Shown here: piece after piece, positions 43,000 to 51,596 of the stretch
Layout of the letters: every line of letters starts with the position of its first letter
How positions within the stretch are numbered: the first letter of the stretch is position 1
DNA from: Chitinophaga sancti
GTDB taxonomy: Bacteria; Bacteroidota; Bacteroidia; Chitinophagales; Chitinophagaceae
DNA length: 64,000 nucleotides
Reading direction: 5' to 3'
Assembly: GCF_034424315.1 (NCBI RefSeq)
Contig: NZ_CP139972.1
Location: 2,046,001-2,110,000 of the forward strand
The notes under the pieces: generated by a model
The model's database searches: none
Told to the model about the DNA's origin: nothing
The model's input: only the letters and a program-made list of their open reading frames with translations
Translations under genes and position numbers: made by a program

Positions 43000-43914
43000 A
43001 TGGCTTTTATAGATTATTATAAAGTACTGGGACTGGAAAAAACAGCTTCAGCCGATGATATCAAGAAAGCGTACCGTAAGCTGGCGAGGAAGCACCACCC
43101 CGACATGAACCCGAATGACAAGGAGGCTAACCTGAAATTTCAACAGATCAATGAGGCGAACGAGGTGTTAAGCGACCCGGAAAAGCGTAAGAAGTACGAT
43201 GAGTACGGTGAAAACTGGAAGCATGCAGAGCAGTTTGAACATGCGAAGCAGCAACAGCAGCAGCAGGGTTATACCTATGGTGGTCAAACGGGATTTGAAG
43301 GCTTTGGCGGAGATTTCTCTGAGGAGCATTTCTCTGACTTTTTTGAGTCTTTATTTGGCCGTAGTGGCGGCACCGGGCGTCGTGGGCAGACTAAATACCG
43401 CGGGCAGGATTACCAGGCGGAATTACACCTGGGGCTCCGGGAGGCGGCTACGACCCACCAGCATACCCTGAAAGTGAATGATCAGAATGTACGTATTACG
43501 ATACCTGCGGGTATTTCGAATGGCCAGGTGATCAAACTGAAAGGCCATGGAGCCCCGGGAGGTAATGGAGGTCCTGCGGGTGATCTGTATATCACCCTTA
43601 TCGTGGAGGACGATGAGCATTTCAGGCGCTCAGGTAATGACCTGTATGCGAATGTAAATGTAGATCTCTATTCGGCTCTGCTGGGTGGAGAGATTACCTT
43701 TGATACACTGAATGGAAAAGTAAAACTGAAAGTACAACCTGAAACACAGAACGGTACGAAGGTGCGACTGAAAGGAAAGGGTTTCCCTGTGTATAAGAAG
43801 GAAGGTGAAGCGGGTGATCTGATCATCACATACAATGTGATACTGCCTACAGGGCTGAGTGAAAAAGAGAAAGCACTGATCCGTGAGTTAGCGAGTGTTT
43901 CATCCAAAAACTAG
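43000..43914 (+). CDS. cbpA: Curved-DNA-binding/DnaJ-like co-chaperone
   Basis: A 304-residue type II DnaJ protein. The J domain (residues about 5-70) has HPD at 33-35 and the usual [20 protein letters not shown] glycine/phenylalanine-rich linker with a QQQQQQ-like run (residues 84-90) and two C-terminal beta domains follow, but no zinc-finger Cys repeats, as in CbpA and not DnaJ. It stimulates DnaK ATPase and binds curved DNA in E. coli. It lies next to a cbpM gene (4-base gap), the same operon order as in E. coli. Confidence 0.9.
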   Translation: MAFIDYYKVLGLEKTASADDIKKAYRKLARKHHPDMNPNDKEANLKFQQINEANEVLSDPEKRKKYDEYGENWKHAEQFEHAKQQQQQQGYTYGGQTGFEGFGGDFSEEHFSDFFESLFGRSGGTGRRGQTKYRGQDYQAELHLGLREAATTHQHTLKVNDQNVRITIPAGISNGQVIKLKGHGAPGGNGGPAGDLYITLIVEDDEHFRRSGNDLYANVNVDLYSALLGGEITFDTLNGKVKLKVQPETQNGTKVRLKGKGFPVYKKEGEAGDLIITYNVILPTGLSEKEKALIRELASVSSKN

Positions 43915-43918
43915 TATC

Positions 43919-44203
43919 ATGATTTCCATTACGCATTATTGCACAATTCATAATATCGATACATCTTTTATACATGCATTAGCTGATGAGGGGCTAATTG
44001 TACTCACCATTGCAACTGACGGACCTTTTATTGAAGAAGAGCAGTTACCTGACCTGGAAAGTTATACACGCTGGCATTACGAGATGGGCGTGAATACGGA
44101 GGGAATTGATGTGATCAGGCATTTACTGGGGAGAGTACGTGACATGCAACAGGAGATGCATAATCTCCGGATGCGGTTACGTTTGTATGAGGATGGGGAT
44201 TGA
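43919..44203 (+). CDS. cbpM: Chaperone modulator CbpM
   Basis: A 94-residue protein starting MISITHYCTIHNIDTSFI, with the MerR-like helical fold and a C-terminal coiled coil (VRDMQQEMHNLRMRLRLYED). CbpM inhibits CbpA by binding its J domain. Position directly after cbpA supports the call, and it starts four bases after the cbpA stop codon. The upstream ATG at 43895 lies inside cbpA, so 43919 is preferred. Confidence 0.78.
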   Translation: MISITHYCTIHNIDTSFIHALADEGLIVLTIATDGPFIEEEQLPDLESYTRWHYEMGVNTEGIDVIRHLLGRVRDMQQEMHNLRMRLRLYEDGD

Positions 44204-44208
44204 ATGAT

Positions 44209-44291
44209 AAAGCGGGTATCTTAAAGGTAATTTAATCCTGATGAAACGAAATTCGTTTTAATGAGTAAATTACCTTTAAGATACCCGCTTT
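44209..44291. terminator. Very long hairpin between convergent genes
   Basis: A 26-bp perfect stem (44209-44234 with 44266-44291) with an inner short hairpin in its 31-base loop, flanked by A and T runs. It ends cbpM and the minus-strand gene at 44344, and is longer than usual for a terminator. Confidence 0.85.
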
Positions 44292-44343
44292 TTATGAAAA
44301 TGGTTTTGATTCCCGTGGGTAAATTCCGTCTTTATTGCATGTT

Positions 44344-45075
44344 TTATTTTTCCATCAGCCACACTGCTTTTTTTGTGGCCAGGTCATAAGTCAGTACGCC
44401 GTTCCTCATACCAACATACACTTTCCCCTGGTATACGACCAGTGAATGGGGGAATAAATATTCATTCCAGAATCCTTTCTCTAACAGTGTATGCGTTCCA
44501 CCCATTTTATCGATTGATAACAGTGATTTATCGGTAATGACGATGATATTACCGGCATCATCTATGTCTGCTGCCAGGGGGGTAGATTTCAGTCTTTTAA
44601 AAGGGCTGATACGGCCATTGGCTATTTTCACAATACCGTGTGTCGTATCTGCTACCACACCATAAGTGAGTTTTTCTGTTGCCAGCAATTTGATAATCGG
44701 CAGTTCTGCAATTTTCTCCCTGGTTTTCCCATTGGCGTCAAAGCGATACAGGCTCCCTCCTGCTGCGGCCCTGTAGAAGGCAACGAGGTAATGGCCGTCA
44801 CTTGTTTGTAAGATAGACCGGTTCCCTGTCAGTTTGCCGGAATCTTCAGGAACAGGGGTGATCAGAAAAGGTAGTGACTGGTTGGCCATGATCAATTCTT
44901 TGGTAGCATATACATCCCCATATCTCATATAAACGGCATAGTCGGTAGCACTTGCTTTATACTTTGTCAAAGTAGTAGCATCTGTGGGAATAGGGTGAGC
45001 TTTCCAGTCACGCAGGAGAAGGCCTCCATCCTGAAAGGATGTCATGCATAGGGATAGTAGTAACAATAAGCGCAT
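44344..45075 (-). CDS. Secreted hypothetical protein, propeller-like
   Basis: A 243-residue protein with an N-terminal signal (MRLLLLLSLCMTSF) and repeated beta-rich segments (GGSLYRFDANGKTREKIAELP, GNIIVITDKSLLSIDKMGG, GVLTYDLATKKAVWLMEK) that resemble short blades of a beta propeller. No catalytic motif is visible. It starts 5 bp after the M1 peptidase stop on the same strand, so both are probably in one transcript. Function is unknown. Confidence 0.65.
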   Translation of the reverse strand: MRLLLLLSLCMTSFQDGGLLLRDWKAHPIPTDATTLTKYKASATDYAVYMRYGDVYATKELIMANQSLPFLITPVPEDSGKLTGNRSILQTSDGHYLVAFYRAAAGGSLYRFDANGKTREKIAELPIIKLLATEKLTYGVVADTTHGIVKIANGRISPFKRLKSTPLAADIDDAGNIIVITDKSLLSIDKMGGTHTLLEKGFWNEYLFPHSLVVYQGKVYVGMRNGVLTYDLATKKAVWLMEK

Positions 45076-45080
45076 ACTTG

Positions 45081-46955
45081 CTATTTTTTCCAGTCATTGT
45101 CTGCCGGTGTAGCATCCATAAAGATGCCGCCATCCAGTTTAATACCTGCCAGTTTTTTAGCTGCAGGCAGGGTAAGTGCCAGGTCTTTTGAACCTGTCTT
45201 CCACACGGCAGGAGTTTTATGTATTATATCGGTGGTACCATCTTCATAGGTCAGCACGATATCGAAAGGGATAGCGAAACCACCGACGTTATTGATGCCC
45301 AAATTTACTTTATTTCCCTGTTGATTGAAACGATATAGTTTCAGGTCAATATAGTTATTGGAAAAGAACCAGTTATTAAAGAACCAGTTCAGGTTTTGCC
45401 CGCTACCGGCACTCATGGAATTGAAATAATCCCATGGAATGGGGTGCTTGCCGTTCCAATTATGCATGTAGGTATGCAGGGCTTTTTTGAAGCCTTTATC
45501 GCCGAGCAGGTCTTTTAAAGCGAGATAAGAGAGGGATGCTTTGCCGTAGGAATTATTACCATAGCCATGACCACTTACCTGGTGAGATTGGGTGATGATG
45601 GGCTGATCTTCTTCGGAAGAAGGATCGCTGATATAGCTTCTTACGCGGAAGTTTTTGTAAAACTCATCGGCTTTCTCCTTCCCTCTTTCGGCGATGGCAA
45701 TGAGGTATTCAAAGGTAGTGGCCCAGCCTTCGTCCATGTAGGCATAGCGGCTTTCGTTGATGCCCATGTAGAAGGGGAAATAGGTATGTGCGATTTCGTG
45801 ATCCTGCACCAGCTGGCCGAATTCAAGGTTATCGCCGGTGGTTTCATCGTTCACCATCATGGGGTATTCCATGTCTGCATATCCCTGGAAAGCCGTCATG
45901 GTAGGGAAAGGATAGGATATTCCCGGCCATTGGGTGGAGAAATAGTTCAGTGCGTAATGAGAGAATTCTACGGAGTGATGGAAGTCGGCCGCGTTGTCAT
46001 TGAAGGCTGCCTGTACGCTGGTTCTGCGTTTGGTGGCGCTGTCTACGATCACGCTGGCGGCATCCCATACATAGTGGTTACTGAGGCCGATGGTGGCGTC
46101 AGCGATATTTTGGGAGGTGAAGATCCAGGTATTCCATTTGTTCTGGCGGGTTACGAGCTGCCCTTCCATATCTGCTTTGGTGGCAATGTGGGTGACATTG
46201 TCAGCGGTATAGCTGTTCTTTAGTTTTTGGGCGAAAGCGGGTTGGAGGACCTCGTCAATGTTCTGCAAGGTACCGGTACCCCATACTACGTAATTAGCCG
46301 GCACTTTCACGGCTACTTTATAGTCGTTAAAGTCGCTGTAAAATTCAACTCTGTCCATGTGCTCGATTTTATCCCAGCCGTTGTAGTCATCGTATACGGA
46401 TATGCGGGGATAGAAGTAAGCGAGGAAGAAGGTGGTGCTGTCGATGGCGCCTTCACGTCCACTTTGAACAGACATGTCGTAGTGCCAGCTGATGTGGACT
46501 TGCATACTGTCTTTGGCGTTCAGAGGCTGCGGCAGGTTTACATCGGCTACGGTGCCAACGTTGTTGTCAAATTCCACGGAGGTGCCATTAATGATGAGGG
46601 TATCGATGAAGACACCATCGGTGAGGAAGTCTTTACTGACGTAGCCTGAGCGGGGTGCCTGGTGTTTGTGAATATTGCAGATCATTCTGATCACTATCTT
46701 ATTGAGTGTATCAGGGCTGTTATTGATGTAGCGGATGGATTCGGTGCCGTAGATGGTACGGGAAGGAGGATTTGCGGTAACCTGGATATCGTATCTGCCA
46801 GTGTTTTGCCAGTATTTTGAGCCGGGTTTCCCGCTTAGCTCTCTGGTGTGATTGGTATAGGCTTTTTTGATATTGCGGGGCTGATAGAGTTCCTGCCCGT
46901 GAACGACGGTGATAAGGCCTAGTAAAGCAACCAGGCTGCTAAAAGATTTGATCAT
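45081..46955 (-). CDS. M1-family metallopeptidase (aminopeptidase N-like)
   Basis: A 624-residue secreted zinc peptidase. Signal peptide MIKSFSSLVALLGLITVVHGQ is followed by an N-terminal beta domain and the catalytic HEIAH (386-390) with Glu409 in MDEGW, exactly HExxH-x18-E, plus a C-terminal beta domain. The GAMEN motif of classical aminopeptidases appears as GYADMEYP, as in cold-active M1 relatives. It cleaves N-terminal residues from peptides in the periplasm or outside. The next gene downstream on the same strand is a secreted hypothetical. Confidence 0.9.
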   Translation of the reverse strand: MIKSFSSLVALLGLITVVHGQELYQPRNIKKAYTNHTRELSGKPGSKYWQNTGRYDIQVTANPPSRTIYGTESIRYINNSPDTLNKIVIRMICNIHKHQAPRSGYVSKDFLTDGVFIDTLIINGTSVEFDNNVGTVADVNLPQPLNAKDSMQVHISWHYDMSVQSGREGAIDSTTFFLAYFYPRISVYDDYNGWDKIEHMDRVEFYSDFNDYKVAVKVPANYVVWGTGTLQNIDEVLQPAFAQKLKNSYTADNVTHIATKADMEGQLVTRQNKWNTWIFTSQNIADATIGLSNHYVWDAASVIVDSATKRRTSVQAAFNDNAADFHHSVEFSHYALNYFSTQWPGISYPFPTMTAFQGYADMEYPMMVNDETTGDNLEFGQLVQDHEIAHTYFPFYMGINESRYAYMDEGWATTFEYLIAIAERGKEKADEFYKNFRVRSYISDPSSEEDQPIITQSHQVSGHGYGNNSYGKASLSYLALKDLLGDKGFKKALHTYMHNWNGKHPIPWDYFNSMSAGSGQNLNWFFNNWFFSNNYIDLKLYRFNQQGNKVNLGINNVGGFAIPFDIVLTYEDGTTDIIHKTPAVWKTGSKDLALTLPAAKKLAGIKLDGGIFMDATPADNDWKK

Positions 46956-47039
46956 GTAACCTGCTTATAAATTTACCTATAAAAATAGATAGAATTTTCA
47001 GGGCATGGGCAAATATTCCAGCAGCGGTAGGCTTGTTAT

Positions 47040-47336
47040 TTAGACGTTTTTGCGAATGGCTTGTTCGATGATATGGCCAGGTACAACACCTGACATGCGC
47101 CAGAGTATCTTCCCGTTTTTGAAAAGGATGAGGGTGGGTACACCCTTTATCTCGTATTTAGCGGATGCCTCCATGTTTATATCTACGTCTACTTTGATAA
47201 TACTGGCAGATTCGCCGATCTTTTTCTTCACCTCTTCCAGGATAGGGGCCATGGTTTTACAAGGTCCGCACCAGGTGGCGAAGAAGTCTACCAAAACCGG
47301 TTTATCGCTGTTGATCATTTCTGAAAAGGTTGCCAT
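47040..47336 (-). CDS. trxA: Thioredoxin
   Basis: A 98-residue thioredoxin starting MATFSEMINSDKPVLVDFFA, with the active-site WCGPC (Cys23, Cys26) and the cis-Pro loop GVPTLILF near 66-73. The start at 47336 is the one that gives the standard length; the frame is open 29 codons upstream. It reduces protein disulfides in the cytosol. No thioredoxin reductase is in the window. Confidence 0.95.
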   Translation of the reverse strand: MATFSEMINSDKPVLVDFFATWCGPCKTMAPILEEVKKKIGESASIIKVDVDINMEASAKYEIKGVPTLILFKNGKILWRMSGVVPGHIIEQAIRKNV

Positions 47337-47498
47337 GGTAGTTGTTTTGGGAGAATGTGCAATTATCAGACCAGCGGGGGAATTGGTGTCAGAGTGGCAG
47401 AAATTGGAGGTGTTTATAGTCAAAATATACCATGAACGTAGTGATTAGTGGTCTTTACAGTCAAAGAGGAGGTAAATAAAACATGACCGCTGGGAAGC

Positions 47499-48014
47499 TT
47501 ATTTGTAAAACGGATATTGGGCCAGCAGTTTCCATGGCCCTTTCAGATATTTCCAGGTACTAAATCCGATGGTTTTAATGGTAAATGGGGTAAATCCTTC
47601 ATTTAACTCCTGGTGCAATTGTTGGGCTTTAAATGCCGTTACTTTATTCTGAACAGTGATGTGTGGACGTAAGGCTTGCTGATCCTGCTTTATTAACCAC
47701 GGTTCAAATGCCTTCTGCATTTGTTCATGTAATTTTTTCAACTCATCAGAAACAAGTGTATAGGCGACACAGGTTCCCATCAGGTGTACTTTATTTACTG
47801 TTAATTCTATTTGCGGTCTCTCAGCAAATTTAGTGAGTGTTTCGGGAATAGAGGCTTCATTAGCAGGTAATTTATGGAACAGGGTAATATGTGCATCCAG
47901 GTAATTGGCATGGGCAGGAAAATGTTTTTCCCTCAGTGAGTTGAAGAAAACCTGCTCTTCCGGACCGAAATCCAGTGTAATGATCAGCGTACCCGTTTGT
48001 AAAATTTGTGCCAT
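47499..48014 (-). CDS. 2H phosphoesterase (2'-5' RNA ligase family)
   Basis: A 171-residue protein from 48014 with two HxT motifs, AHITLF (H42, T44) and RPHITVQNK (H118, T120), the signature of the 2H phosphoesterases (LigT, ThpR, CPDase). They open 2',3'-cyclic phosphates or act on ADP-ribose cyclic phosphate. It is divergent from the polygalacturonase with a 51-bp gap. Its physiological substrate is unknown. Confidence 0.85.
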   Translation of the reverse strand: MAQILQTGTLIITLDFGPEEQVFFNSLREKHFPAHANYLDAHITLFHKLPANEASIPETLTKFAERPQIELTVNKVHLMGTCVAYTLVSDELKKLHEQMQKAFEPWLIKQDQQALRPHITVQNKVTAFKAQQLHQELNEGFTPFTIKTIGFSTWKYLKGPWKLLAQYPFYK

Positions 48015-48065
48015 GTCAGGCAGCAAAAATACGTAAATTAGAAAATGATATAATTCCCACGTTCC

Positions 48066-49517
48066 ATGAGACAACTTTTATTACTGGCAGTGGTCTGTGT
48101 ACTATCCCTCCCTGCCCTATCCCAGACCCACCCGATCGAATATTACCTGAATAAGGCGCCGTTTCCCATGCAGGCGATCCGGGAACCTGTTATTCCATCA
48201 TCCCGTTTTGTACTGAGTGATTATGGTGCAGTAGAAGGGGGTACGGTTTTAAACACCGCAGCTTTTGAGCGTGTCATCAGTGCCTGTGCGGCGGCGGGAG
48301 GCGGGCATGTTATTGTGCCTGCGGGCACCTGGCTTACGGGGCCGATCGTACTGAAGAGTAATGTAGACCTGCATGTAGAGAAAGATGCCTTAGTATTATT
48401 TACACCAGATCGTACCTTATATCCTTTATTGCCGGCAGGTCACCGGTTTGAGGTAGCGCCTCCTATCAGTGGCCGTGACCTGGAGAATGTGTCTATTACA
48501 GGAGAAGGAACTTTTGATGGCAACGGGCAAAGCTGGCGACCGCTGAAGAAGATGAAGGTGACCCCGGCGCATTGGGAGAAGGTGGTGGCTTCTGGTGGTG
48601 TAGTGAGCGAGGACGGAAAAATATGGTGGCCCAGTAAGGAGGCGATGAATGGAGAGCGTTATGTGAAGACTTTGAAAAACGGCGCAACAGCTGAGGATTA
48701 TTTACCAGCAAGAGATTTTCTGCGACCTAAGATGGTGGTGATCACCAATAGCAAACGGATATTGATTGATGGGCCAACGTTTAGAAATTCCCCGAATTTT
48801 GTGATTAGTCCGCAAAAAGTAAGTGACCTGATCATCCGCCATACGCATGTGTTTAACGAATCATGGGCGCAGAATGGCGATGGCATCGATATCAGTGCCA
48901 GTAAGGGGGTGATCATCTATCATACAACGGTGAGTGCAGGGGATGATGGGATTTGTATGAAGTCAAGCGGAGACGGAAGTTCAGCAGCGCTTTCCGATAT
49001 CCTGATTGCCGAGTGTATTGTATACCGTGCGCATGGAGGTTTTGTGATCGGGAGTAATACAGATGGGGGAATGCGCAATATCTATGTAACGAATTGTTTG
49101 TTTGAAGGCAGTGATGTAGGAATACGTGTAAAGAGTAACAAAGGCAGGGGTGGATTGGTAAAGGATATTTACATAGATAGTATAAGGATGGTATCTATCG
49201 TGAATGAGGCAGTTTCATTTGACACCTACTATGAGGCAGCAACATTGACGGATGCAGCAACGGTTAAGATCCCTGAGTTTTGTAATTTTTACATCAGCAA
49301 TATTATCTGCAATGGTGCGAAGACAGCGATGTTGTTTCGCGGGTTGCCGGAGATGCCGGTGCACGACCTGCACTTTAAAAATGTATATATCCAAGCCGAA
49401 AAGGGCGTAGTAGCAACAGCTATCAAGGATCTTCAATTCAAGAATGTACATTTCCAAACAAGTCAGCAGCCAGCGATTCCACCAGAAGCTGCATCATTTA
49501 TTAAAATCTCCTTATGA
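48066..49517 (+). CDS. GH28 polygalacturonase-like glycoside hydrolase
   Basis: A 483-residue secreted enzyme (signal MRQLLLLAVVCVLSLPALSQ). It has the GH28 catalytic Asp elements in a right-handed beta-helix: QNGDGIDI, GDDGICMKS, HGGFVIGS and IRVKS, which match NTD, DD, GHG and RIK. It should hydrolyse pectic galacturonan in the periplasm or outside. A pectate lyase-like gene lies 1 kb downstream. It overlaps the following ankyrin lipoprotein by 4 bases (ATGA). Confidence 0.9.
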   Translation: MRQLLLLAVVCVLSLPALSQTHPIEYYLNKAPFPMQAIREPVIPSSRFVLSDYGAVEGGTVLNTAAFERVISACAAAGGGHVIVPAGTWLTGPIVLKSNVDLHVEKDALVLFTPDRTLYPLLPAGHRFEVAPPISGRDLENVSITGEGTFDGNGQSWRPLKKMKVTPAHWEKVVASGGVVSEDGKIWWPSKEAMNGERYVKTLKNGATAEDYLPARDFLRPKMVVITNSKRILIDGPTFRNSPNFVISPQKVSDLIIRHTHVFNESWAQNGDGIDISASKGVIIYHTTVSAGDDGICMKSSGDGSSAALSDILIAECIVYRAHGGFVIGSNTDGGMRNIYVTNCLFEGSDVGIRVKSNKGRGGLVKDIYIDSIRMVSIVNEAVSFDTYYEAATLTDAATVKIPEFCNFYISNIICNGAKTAMLFRGLPEMPVHDLHFKNVYIQAEKGVVATAIKDLQFKNVHFQTSQQPAIPPEAASFIKISL

Positions 49518-50326
49518 AACCTTATTACTTATTGTTGTTTGTAACATTCAGTGCATGTAACTTATATGACAAGGACCTGATGCATGCAGTGGTACATAAA
49601 GATGAGGCGAGTATCCGTTATGACCTGAAGCATCATGCTGATACGGAAGTCAGGGATGCGGAAGGATTTACGCCATTGATCAGGGCGGCGGCGGATGATG
49701 AACCGAATATCGTGGCGACCTTATTGGGGGCACACGCGAATATTGAGGCGAAGAATAATTTCGGAGAAACGGCCTTGTCACTGGCGGCATTTAAGGGATT
49801 TAAGACGACGGTGAATGTATTGTTGTCTCACAATGCGAATGTAAATACCATGAACAGGGATAGTGTATCGCCACTGATGTATGCAGCCAGCAGGGGGCAT
49901 CTTGAAATTACGGAGTTATTGCTAAGACAGGGAGCGGAACTGGAGATTTTTTCCAGAGAGGGGTTGACGCCACTGGCCTATGCGGTATCGAATGAGCATG
50001 CGGATGTAGCGAAATTATTTTTGGATTTTGGGGCGGAGGTGAATTGTAAGATGCATGACCATGAGACCATGTTGATGTTGCTGGCAAACAGGCACAATGT
50101 ATTGTTGACGAGGATGTTACTGGATCGCAGGGCGGATGTAAATGCGGCGGATGATAATGGAAACACGGCTTTGATGAATGCGTGCAGGAACAGGGATACG
50201 GGGATGGTGAAATTATTGCTGAGTTATCGTGCACGGGTAGATGTGAGGGATGGGAATGGAGATTCCCCGGCAGATCATGCGAGGCGTGCGGGGGATGCAG
50301 GGGTAATAGCTTTGGTAAGTAAATGA
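49514..50326 (+). CDS. Ankyrin-repeat lipoprotein
   Basis: A 270-residue lipoprotein (lipobox near FSAC15) with about six ankyrin repeats, each with the pattern of a G-x-TPL-x-AA helix pair: EGFTPLIRAAADDEPNIV, FGETALSLAAFKGFKTTV, SVSPLMYAASRGHLEIT, EGLTPLAYAVSNEHADVA and NGNTALMNACRNRDTGMV. It binds an unknown partner. The ATGA overlap with the polygalacturonase ties the two in one transcript, which is an odd pairing. Its last third uses G/T-ending codons. A terminator follows. Confidence 0.87.
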   Translation: MKPYYLLLFVTFSACNLYDKDLMHAVVHKDEASIRYDLKHHADTEVRDAEGFTPLIRAAADDEPNIVATLLGAHANIEAKNNFGETALSLAAFKGFKTTVNVLLSHNANVNTMNRDSVSPLMYAASRGHLEITELLLRQGAELEIFSREGLTPLAYAVSNEHADVAKLFLDFGAEVNCKMHDHETMLMLLANRHNVLLTRMLLDRRADVNAADDNGNTALMNACRNRDTGMVKLLLSYRARVDVRDGNGDSPADHARRAGDAGVIALVSK

Positions 50327-50356
50327 ATAATAAGCACGCTACAAATACCTGTTTAT

Positions 50357-50395
50357 AAAAACTCGCTTTTACTCATTCGGTAAAAGCGAGTTTTT
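50357..50395 (+). terminator. Terminator after the ankyrin gene
   Basis: A 15-bp perfect stem (50357-50371 with 50381-50395) followed by TTATTT; bidirectional. Confidence 0.85.
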
Positions 50396-50401
50396 TATTT
50401 A

Positions 50402-50469
50402 GAACTCATTTCATAAATAGGGTTTATAATTGATAATCAATACATAAACAGCAATTATGAAATGAGTTT
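50402..50469. repeat. Dispersed palindromic element, copy D
   Basis: Starts gaactcatttcataa and ends ttatgaaatgagttt, 14 of 15 positions paired. The core gataatcaatac is shared with copy A. Lies between convergent genes. Confidence 0.7.
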
Positions 50470-50520
50470 TAATTAAGTTGAATTTTAGATCTATCAAGCG
50501 TTCGCTTTTGTTTATCGTTA

Positions 50521-51399
50521 TTACAGATCGATTAGACCTGCAGCATTACCGGTACCACTCAAACCGCTGTATTTTATTACTCCTTTCGCATTACCATTTC
50601 TTGTAAAGCCCCAACCTGGAGAGTTATAATTTGATACGCAGTTAGTAATAGTATGTGCAATGCTCTGGCCAGAGCTACCTAATTTGAACCCGTTGCCATC
50701 GCCGTTGGAACCTTTACCATTGTGTTCAGCAGTACAACCAGAGATTTTTACAGGGTAAGGATTGCCATACAGATCCCAACCATCATCAGAATTGTAGGAA
50801 GCATAGCAACCGGTAAATGAATTACCTGCACCGCTGGAGAGCTTGCAGGCAAAGCCATCGGCGTCTTCACCACCTGCGGATACATCGTAGTTTTGATTTG
50901 AATGACAGTTATTGACACTTACATTATAGGCGCCATTATACACCTGGATGCCGGTGTTACCGTTGTAGTCGGCGGTGATGTTGTTAACGTAGTTATTCCC
51001 GCCAGACTGGAAAACGATACCGGAAGAAGGGCCGCCGGTAATGCGCATGTTCTGGATGTTCCAATAGCTGCCATTTACTTTTACGGCCCAGCTACCGGCC
51101 TTGGCAGCGTTGAGGGTTCCGCCGCTGATATTGATTTTGGAGCTGGAGGTACCGCTATTGAGTAATTGCAGGGTACTGGTGAGATTGATAGTACCACTGA
51201 TGGTGATGACATCGCCTGCTTTTGCGTTTGCAACGGCAGTTTTCAGGGCGGCTTCGGTGGTAACAGTAGTGGTAGCGGCGGCGGTAACTTCGCCTATAGC
51301 TGCGGTGGTAGCGGGGGTAGGCAGCTTTACCTGATCTTCGTTTTTGCTACAGCTGGTACATGCAAATACCAATAGGGCAATCATCAGATTGATCTTCAT
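50521..51399 (-). CDS. Pectate lyase-like lipoprotein (PL9 type)
   Basis: A 292-residue lipoprotein (lipobox ACTSC17) with a right-handed beta-helix. GGEDADGFACKLSSGAGNSF followed by YNSDDGWDLYG is the conserved Asp-rich Ca-binding and catalytic region of PL9 lyases. It should cleave polygalacturonate by beta-elimination. An alanine/threonine-rich linker (residues about 28-50) separates it from the lipid anchor. With the GH28 gene it forms a small pectin-use pair. Confidence 0.83.
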   Translation of the reverse strand: MKINLMIALLVFACTSCSKNEDQVKLPTPATTAAIGEVTAAATTTVTTEAALKTAVANAKAGDVITISGTINLTSTLQLLNSGTSSSKINISGGTLNAAKAGSWAVKVNGSYWNIQNMRITGGPSSGIVFQSGGNNYVNNITADYNGNTGIQVYNGAYNVSVNNCHSNQNYDVSAGGEDADGFACKLSSGAGNSFTGCYASYNSDDGWDLYGNPYPVKISGCTAEHNGKGSNGDGNGFKLGSSGQSIAHTITNCVSNYNSPGWGFTRNGNAKGVIKYSGLSGTGNAAGLIDL

Positions 51400-51596
51400 A
51401 ACTAGGAAATAAGAGGTTAAGAAATGAGGGTATTAATCAGCTGCGCAACTATGTCAATTTTACAATTAATTGGATGATATACGAATGAGAGGCAGGAGAT
51501 TTATTTACGCAATCGTTCCCGGCAACGATGGCGGGATGGTTTGGGATGAAAGAAATTAGTATTTATTAAAAAGGGCTGTTACAAAATTTTGAAGAA

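Noticed and set aside
45567..46223. 218-residue plus-strand frame inside the M1 peptidase gene
   Set aside because: It is the shadow of a clear zinc peptidase on the other strand, in a GC-rich stretch that keeps several frames open.
50357..50395. Sixth copy of the dispersed palindromic element (it contains actcatt)
   Set aside because: This is an ordinary bidirectional terminator with a different stem; only seven bases match.
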